Source: JAHIYU01 sp964476155
GTDB taxonomy: Bacteria; Krumholzibacteriota; Krumholzibacteriia; LZORAL124-64-63
Assembly: GCA_964476155.1 (NCBI GenBank)
Contig: CAYYYS010000049.1
Location: 1-19,324, forward strand
Length of the DNA stretch: 19,324 nt
Direction of reading: 5' to 3'
The translations under genes were made by a program, and so were the position numbers. Of the stretch, positions 14,885 through 19,324 are shown in pieces; the stretch's first letter is position 1; each line of letters starts with the position of its first letter. A model generated the notes under the pieces. The model did no database searches, had not been told where the DNA came from, and saw only the letters and a program-made list of their open reading frames with translations.

Positions 14885-15448
14885 ATGAGTGATCTGTATG
14901 GGCGCGAGCGGTGTTTGGCGATTCTGCATGAGTATACGCAGACGGAGGGGTTGCGGCGGCATGCTTATGCCGTGGAGGCGGCCATGCTTGCGGCGGCGGA
15001 GCGCACCGGGGGGGATGCGGCTTGTTGGGGCGCGGTGGGGCTGCTTCATGACTTCGATTATGAGATGTATCCCGAGGCACCGGATCATCCGGTCAAGGGG
15101 GCCGAGATACTGCGGGAGCGGGGGTATCCCGAGGACTTTGTTCGGACCATTCTGTCGCATGCGGCCTATACCGGGGTGCCGCGGGAGGATGATTGTGCCA
15201 GGTGGTTGTTCGCTGTTGATGAGCTTTGCGGGTTTTGCATGGCCTGCGCCATGGTCCAGCCCGACAAGAAGATCGCGCAGGTGAAGGTCAAGTCGGTCAA
15301 AAAGAAGCTCAAGAAGAAGGATTTTGCGGCAAAGGTGAGCCGCGAGGACATTCATGAGGGCGCCGCCGATCTGGGGCTGGAGTTGCCCGAAGTGATCGAG
15401 CATGTGCTGGGTGCGCTTTGCGGCGTGTCCGAAGACCTGGGGTTATGA
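14885..15448 (+). CDS. HD-domain phosphohydrolase-like protein
   Basis: 187 aa from ATG 14885, eight bases after GGAGG; ATG 14879 is too close to the Shine-Dalgarno. HD-domain residues are visible: His26 (RRHAYAVE), His55-Asp56 (GLLHDFDYE), His68 (DHPVKG), His92 (LSHAAYTG) and Asp112 (AVDELCGF). The lengths and LLHDFDYE...DHPVKGAEILRE pattern match small stand-alone HD hydrolases, metal-dependent phosphohydrolases whose substrate cannot be told from sequence. A Lys-rich segment (~139-150, KKKLKKKDFAAK) follows. The downstream methyltransferase starts one base after its stop, so the two are translationally coupled. Confidence 0.85.
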   Translation: MSDLYGRERCLAILHEYTQTEGLRRHAYAVEAAMLAAAERTGGDAACWGAVGLLHDFDYEMYPEAPDHPVKGAEILRERGYPEDFVRTILSHAAYTGVPREDDCARWLFAVDELCGFCMACAMVQPDKKIAQVKVKSVKKKLKKKDFAAKVSREDIHEGAADLGLELPEVIEHVLGALCGVSEDLGL

Positions 15449-15449
15449 G

Positions 15450-15989
15450 ATGAAGGCACTCGATCTTGGCTGCGGTCCCAAATCAAAGATGGCGGGTTCG
15501 GTCGGCCTGGACCTGCGACCCGCGCCCCATGTGGACGTGGTGCACGACCTGAACGACACGCCCTATCCCTTCGATGACGACACCTTCGACCACGTGGAAA
15601 TGTCTCATGTCATCGAGCATGTGGACCGGCCGTTGCGCATGATGGCCGAGGTGCATCGCATCACCAAACCCGGCGGCAGGATCCGCATCATCACGCCGCA
15701 CTACAGCTCGCAGCTCTCGTATGGGGATATGGAGCACTTCCATCATCTCGGCTACATCACGTTTCTCACGCTGCGGAACACGGGGCTTTTCGCGATCGAG
15801 AAGCACAAGCTCTGGTTCACCGACCTCTACAGGTGGACCGGCATCGCGTGGCTCGCGAACCTGTGGCCGCGGCGGTGGGAGAAGTACCACGCGTTCGTGT
15901 TTCCCGCATTGTATGTCGAGGTGTTGTTGCGCGTGGAGAAACCGGGGGGGCGGGATAGTCGGTCGTTGGTGGAGGAGTATATGTATTGA
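15450..15989 (+). CDS. class I SAM-dependent methyltransferase (Methyltransf_11 type)
   Basis: 179 aa. ATG 15450 begins one base after the HD-gene stop, so translation is probably coupled. Motif I is right at the start (MKALDLGCGPKSK). The acidic strand GLDLRPAPHVDVVHDL, the PFDDDTFDHVEMSHVIEHV segment and the post-motif LRMMAEVHRITKPGGRIRIITPH are typical of small Rossmann methyltransferases acting on small molecules, lipids or sugars. The N-terminus is minimal, with no leader helix before motif I. The C-terminal half has an aromatic, Trp-rich stretch (WFTDLYRWTGIAWLANLWPRRW) that may contact a membrane or substrate. The substrate is unknown. Confidence 0.85.
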   Translation: MKALDLGCGPKSKMAGSVGLDLRPAPHVDVVHDLNDTPYPFDDDTFDHVEMSHVIEHVDRPLRMMAEVHRITKPGGRIRIITPHYSSQLSYGDMEHFHHLGYITFLTLRNTGLFAIEKHKLWFTDLYRWTGIAWLANLWPRRWEKYHAFVFPALYVEVLLRVEKPGGRDSRSLVEEYMY

Positions 15990-16080
15990 GGGACATCATT
16001 CCGGGGTGATGTCAGGGATGCGAGACATCAACAACAGGGTCACCCGGGGGGCCGTGGGTAGCACACCGCATCAAAAACGG

Positions 16081-16096
16081 GGTACCACGTGGTACC
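16081..16096. repeat. perfect 16-bp palindrome between convergent genes
   Basis: GGTACCACGTGGTACC reads the same on both strands. It lies in the 172-base space between the methyltransferase and the convergent epimerase gene. That space also has a 7-bp inverted repeat just after the methyltransferase stop (15992-15998 with 16007-16013) without a T-run. No gene is seen there. Confidence 0.6.
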
Positions 16097-16115
16097 GTGA
16101 GTGTGGATAACCACA

Positions 16116-16143
16116 AAGCGCCGGGCCCTGGGACCCGGTGCTT
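16116..16143 (-). terminator. probable terminator for the minus-strand epimerase gene
   Basis: A 10-bp stem with one G-T pair (16116-16125 with 16134-16143) and an 8-base loop. On the minus strand it is followed by TGTGG after the stem's own TT, a weak T-tract. It lies 18 bases past the epimerase stop. Confidence 0.5.
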
Positions 16144-17257
16144 CAGCATCTCAACTTGGGCCTACCGCGCCTTCCACGCCGCCAGCACTTCCAGCTCCCG
16201 TTCCGCCGTCAATCCCGATCGCATGTTCAGCGTACGCGTCTCCGGCAGCGTTTTCCACCAGTCCAGCGTGTCGCGAATCGTTTCGGCGATGGGGCGGAAG
16301 GTCAAGCCCCGGGCCAGGGCGCGGTCCACGCGGACCGTACCTACGCCGGCTTTCATGGTCGTGGGGATCCAGCACGGCATGTCGCTCCAGGCTGCGACGA
16401 TCTGCTCGGCCAGGAAACCCTGGTCGGCCCAAGTGAAGGTGGCGTCGGAGCCCGAGACGCTCTTGCTGACGTCCAGCAACTCGCCCATGGTCATTTCGTC
16501 CGGCGGCGAGACGGCGTTGTAGACGCCGGTCATGTTGCTCTCGATGCTGTGGACGATGAATTCGGCCAGGTCGCGCACGTCGATCACCTGGGTCGGTTCG
16601 TCGGGGGCGTGGGGTGCCAGCACCTCGCCGCCTTGCGCCACGCGCACGGGCCAGTAGGTGAAGCGGTCGCTGCGGTCCAACGGGCCGACGATCAGGCCCG
16701 GGCGGATATTGCAGACGCGGCCGGGCATCGACGCTTCGGCAGCCTGTTCGCACAAGGCCTTGAGGGGACCGTAGGTTTCGCCGTCCACGTCTTCGATGGT
16801 CTCGTCGTCGAGCTTGCCCACGGCCGACGTCTCGTCGAGGCCGATCACGTTGAAGTCGGCGAAGACCGAGATGGTCGAGATGAATACGTAGTGTTTGACG
16901 TGGTCGTGCAGCAGGTCGGCGGACATCTTGACGATGCGCGGGACGTAGCCGCAGGTGTCGATGACCGCGTCCCACTCGCGCCCCTCGAGGGCTTCGAGCT
17001 GGCCGTCGCGGTCGCCGACGAGGCGTTCCAGATCCTGGAACAAATCGGGATTCGAGCGGCCGCGGTTGAAGAGCGTCACCTCGTGGCCGCGGGTGCGGGC
17101 GTACTTGACCGTGTGTGGGCCCAGGAAATTGGTGCCGCCCAATATGAGGATGCGTAGGCGCTTCTCGGCCTTGAACCGCGTGAAGGCCGCGTCCGCGGTG
17201 CGTGGGAGCAGGGCACCCAGTCCGGCCAGGGCGCCGCCGGCGGCGGCCGTCTTCAGG

Positions 17258-17266
17258 AAATCACGT
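17258..17266. repeat. 9-bp target-site duplication, left copy
   Basis: AAATCACGT at 17258-17266 is repeated at 17532-17540 on the other side of the element. One copy is needed to rebuild the codons for RDF of the Tat signal. Confidence 0.9.
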
Positions 17267-17531
17267 CACTCTTGTCCTAAACGGCTTTTCTTGGACAGCT
17301 GAATCCGAGTTCCACTGACCGTCCCTGGCGATGCCAACTGCCAGAACGACCTTTCACGGAGGCAATTACGCCTTATTTGGTATTCCTGGGCCCCCTCGGT
17401 GCTTTAGGACAGGTTATTGCGCTAGACAGCAGACCTGTTCCTGAGAAACCCGCAAACTGGCTCAAAACCCGTCCTAAACCTCGGTTTTACTAGCCAATCC
17501 GCCCAAGCCCCAATTGTCTAGGACAGCAGTG
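17267..17531. mobile_element. MITE-like non-autonomous element, 265 bp
   Basis: Terminal inverted repeats are 17267-17282 (CACTCTTGTCCTAAAC) and 17516-17531 (inverse of CACTGCTGTCCTAGAC), matching at 13 of 16 positions. Target duplications of 9 bp flank it exactly. Inside are two more copies of the core GTCCTAAA/TTTAGGAC, at 17403-17410 and 17471-17478, possibly transposase-binding subrepeats. There is no ORF of note, and base composition is lower in GC than the neighbouring genes. It was presumably moved by a DDE transposase supplied elsewhere; I cannot name the IS family with confidence. Confidence 0.88.
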
Positions 17532-17540
17532 AAATCACGT
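17532..17540. repeat. 9-bp target-site duplication, right copy
   Basis: Second copy of AAATCACGT, directly abutting the right end of the MITE and within the first eight codons of the epimerase gene. Confidence 0.9.
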
Positions 17541-17572
17541 CTGTGCATACTCATGGATTCGTCTCCCTGTTT

Positions 17573-17751
17573 AGCCCGGATAATACATGAATGAGCTACT
17601 GCGGTCGCGTCTGTTCAAGTCTGACAGCACGTCCTCGATTTTGCTCCCTCAACGTGCCTACAGGCACGCCTCGGTCCCAAAACCTTGCGGGCGCCCTGTC
17701 AGACTTGAACAGACACAACCTCGCTACGCTCATTCACGCATTACCCGGGCT
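17573..17751. repeat. long palindrome between the MFS-like and epimerase genes (giant hairpin 2)
   Basis: Core arms 17609-17627 and 17696-17714 are perfect 19-base complements. Outer arms 17573-17596 and 17728-17751 match at 21 of 24 positions. All three differences (17580/17744, 17585/17739, 17587/17737) are G-U pairs in the minus-strand RNA, the strand on which both flanking genes are read. The middle arm parts (12 and 13 bases) are looser. The centre contains a 6-bp hairpin (17653-17668). The right arm covers the last codons and stop of the MFS-like gene; the left arm ends 18 bases before the epimerase ATG. Sequence is unrelated to the palindrome at 14434-14697. Confidence 0.85.
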
Positions 17752-19017
17752 CCGGCCAACCGCTGTTGAGCAGTGCCGAGGAACAGTCCCACCACGCCCC
17801 AGACAGCGGCGATGGGTGCTGCGGTAAAAGCGATGCCGGCGAGTCCCAGGCCGGCGCGAATCAAGGCGTCGAAAACGCCCGCGCCGAGGGCGTCGCCGCC
17901 GCGGTAGACGAAGGTGTCGATGAAGCTCTTCGCCTTGTACTTCTGATCGAGGGGTACAATGGTGTACAGGGTTTCTCTGGCCGGTCGGATCAGGGCGTAA
18001 TTGCCGGCCCGACGGACCACCTGGAAGATCACCAGCACCACCAGCACCGGGGCCCAGCCCAGCACGAGGAAGCCCACCACCGTCAGGATCGGCAGTAGCG
18101 TCAACGTGATGCCGACGCCGATACGCGGGATCAACCGCCCCGCCACCACGATCTGCAGCGTGAGGGTGAGCAGGTTTACCCACAGGTCGATGCGCGCGAA
18201 GAGGGCGGCCCGGGCGGCGCGTTCGACCACCGCCGCGCCGATGATATGCGCCTGCTCGAAGTAGAGGAAAGTGGAGCTCAGGCTATAACAGGAAAAGGTA
18301 GGCGCTGATACCCAACAGGTACGGCGAGCGTAGTGTGGTCGTGACGCCGTTCAGGAAACCGCCGCGGGCCGTGGCTTCGGCCTCGTGCCAGTCGGGGCGG
18401 GCTGCGCCGGCGGCGAAACGACGGCCCAACGCATTGACGCACCTGACGGCCAGCTCCAGCAGCACGATCGAGATCAGGATCAGGTTCACCCGTCCGAGCG
18501 TGTCCACCAGCCCGGCCGTGATCGCCGCCCCGATAATGGCGCCCACCGTCCCGCCCATGGCGATGAAGCCGAAGAGCCGCTTGCTGCGCTCCAGGTCGAA
18601 GCCGTCGGCCATGTAGGCCCAGAACAGCGACACCGCCCACATGTTGTAGACGCTCACCCACACGTAGAAGACCCGCCCCAGCGTGATCTCCGCAGCGCCG
18701 GACATCATCTTCGTCAGCGCGAAGAAGATCAGCATATTCATCATGAAGAAGCGATACACGACGGGGATGAAGGCGCGTCGCTTGAAGCGGTTGACCAGCC
18801 AGCCGAACACGGGCGCCGCCACCAGCATCACACCCAGGTTCACCAGGTAGAGGCGCGGCAGGGCGTCCACGCCGCCGGCCAGGCCCATCTCCTCGCGCAG
18901 CGGACGCAGGATGTAGTAGCCGCAGAGGACGCAGAAGAAATAGGCGCACGACAGCAGGGCGACGCCGATCTCGTCGTCACGCACACCGGTGATTTTGCCG
19001 AGCCATTTGTGGATCAT
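17730..19017 (-). pseudogene. MFS / ATP-ADP-translocase-like transporter gene with a one-base frameshift
   Basis: Starts at ATG 19017 (GTG 19020 is also possible) with MIHKWLGKITGVRDDEIG, then many membrane helices with the pattern of Npt/TLC-type nucleotide-transporter-like proteins (FFCVLCGYYILRPLREEMG, MWAVSLFWAYMADGFD, LFGFIAMGGTVGAIIG). The frame ends early at 18283 (SAYLFLL then TAG), and the rest runs in the next frame to TGA 17730 (STFLYFEQAHIIG, YALIRPARETLYTIVP, FIDTFVYRGGDALG). Taking one A from the run at 18293-18296 joins the frames as YLSCYSLSSTFLYFEQ, which fits the family, and gives 1287 bases, 429 codons. It is either a real frameshift or a homopolymer error. Inner-membrane; substrate uncertain. 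Confidence 0.78.
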
Positions 19018-19204
19018 CACGTGAGCCTAGCAGGGGTTGTCGTTTCGGAACAGGGAGACTACGGAGTCGTGGCGTATTTGTTCGTGCCGGTCGATTGTTA
19101 TGATGACTGTACACTTTCACGTTAAGTGCTACGCTTGATGCTTGATACAAGACGTCCACGTGAATTTGCCACGTCACTCTTTTGACCCACCCGAAAGGTT
19201 GACC

Positions 19205-19288
19205 ATGTTAAGAACGATCATCCTGCTTCTGATCCTGATCCTGACCGCGGGAACCGCCCTTGCCCAGGCCCACACCTGTCCAAGATAA
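19205..19288 (+). pseudogene. signal-peptide ORF cut off after 27 codons
   Basis: ATG 19205, with AAAGG upstream, encodes a textbook signal peptide (MLRTIILLLILILTAGTALA) followed by QAHTCPR and a TAA at 19286-19288. A secreted protein this short is unlikely, and the codons after the cleavage site look foreign. It probably is the 5' end of an exported-protein gene interrupted at about 19270. The mature part is not in the window, so identity is unknown. The 19021-19204 stretch between this start and the divergent MFS-like gene shows no gene. Confidence 0.45.
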
Positions 19289-19324
19289 AATTCTGATCGA
19301 TGTATGAAGAAGCCCTCCGGCATG
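19271..19324 (+). mobile_element. possible left end of a second mobile element running off the window
   Basis: The sequence from 19271 (CACACCTGTCCAAGAT) matches the MITE ends in CAC-N3-TGTCC and several following bases, and it begins exactly where the signal-peptide ORF loses sense. An ATG at 19300 opens a frame (MYEEALRH) to the window end that could be a transposase start. Only 54 bases are visible, so this is a weak call. Confidence 0.25.

Larger units (their letters stand above)
16162..17554 (-). pseudogene. Tat-exported NAD-dependent epimerase/dehydratase (SDR) gene split by a 265-bp insertion
   Basis: The true start is ATG 17554, with GGGAG upstream on the minus strand. The first codons read MSMHRRDF; the frame is then broken by the element at 17531-17267 and resumes with LKTAAAGGALAGLGALLP. 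Removing the element and one 9-bp target copy leaves 1119 bases, exactly 373 codons, and a classic twin-arginine signal (RRDFLK). The mature part has a Rossmann GGTNFLG loop, TYGPLK (the YxxxK catalytic pair) and a full extended-SDR length ending at TAG 16162. In the present sequence a TGA precedes the resumed frame. The remaining frame has no ATG/GTG before a TTG at 17142 inside the first Rossmann strand, so the product is probably lost. Substrate unknown; likely sugar or small-molecule redox chemistry in the periplasm. Confidence 0.88.

Noticed and set aside
18283..18300. Programmed frameshift in the transporter gene
   Set aside because: The AAAA/TTTT run gives a simple one-base indel explanation; there is no slippery heptamer, downstream pseudoknot or reason for regulation in this family.
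19170..19181. 12-base match CACGTCACTCTT to the MITE left end plus its target site (17263-17273 region)
   Set aside because: Matches of this length are expected by chance in 19 kb of GC-rich sequence, there is no continuation into the terminal repeat (TTTGACC against GTCCTAA), and it is not at a gene break.
1..19324. CRISPR array, tRNA or rRNA genes
   Set aside because: No regularly spaced direct repeats and no cloverleaf or rRNA-like conserved segments were seen on either strand.

Overview
The window is GC-rich and bacterial, most likely a fragment of a metagenome-assembled genome: a 100-N scaffold gap is flanked on both sides by the same 55 bases. A GWxTD-type secreted protein, a sortilin-like BNR propeller protein and many signal-peptide/outer-membrane genes suggest a Gram-negative of the FCB superphylum (Krumholzibacteriota/Eisenbacteria-like lineages are possible). 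This placement is inference; there is no rRNA, tRNA or housekeeping marker here.

Layout, left to right. 1-457: a weakly supported gene end, then the leader of a histidine ammonia-lyase gene (458-1981) closed by a strong terminator. 2128-4592: a probable metal (zinc) uptake cluster consisting of a small His/Cys-rich exported protein, an outer-membrane barrel with a His/acid-rich segment and a ZnuA-type binding protein, but no permease or ATPase; it ends in a strong terminator. 4744-5430 (-): signal peptidase I. 5564-6238: a porin-like gene with an early amber codon. 6392-10179: a PepSY-type membrane protein directly followed by a large exported BNR-repeat protein, then a terminator. 10254-11140 (-): exported MsrB preceded by a broken DinB-family gene. 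11266-11637: the N-terminal remnant of a multi-pass membrane protein with an amber codon. 11850-13607: GWxTD-like exported protein. 13713-15989: YgjP-like metallopeptidase, HD-domain protein and methyltransferase. 16162-17554 (-): a Tat-exported SDR/epimerase gene split by a 265-bp MITE-like element with a 9-bp target duplication. 17730-19017 (-): an MFS/nucleotide-transporter-like gene with a frameshift. 19205-19324: a signal-peptide ORF that stops abruptly, possibly at the end of another mobile element.

Three things stand out. First, two unrelated long palindromes (14434-14697 and 17573-17751) each begin inside the last codons of one gene and end shortly before the Shine-Dalgarno of the next co-directional gene. 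In the sense-strand RNA many or all of their arm differences are G-U wobbles, which suggests giant intercistronic RNA hairpins. Second, the MITE insertion can be reconstructed to the base: removing it restores a perfect Tat signal peptide and reading frame. Third, the ammonia-lyase carries Ala-Cys-Gly where the MIO cofactor normally forms from Ala-Ser-Gly. Five genes are interrupted in 19 kb, so either this genome is decaying locally or part of the consensus is poor.
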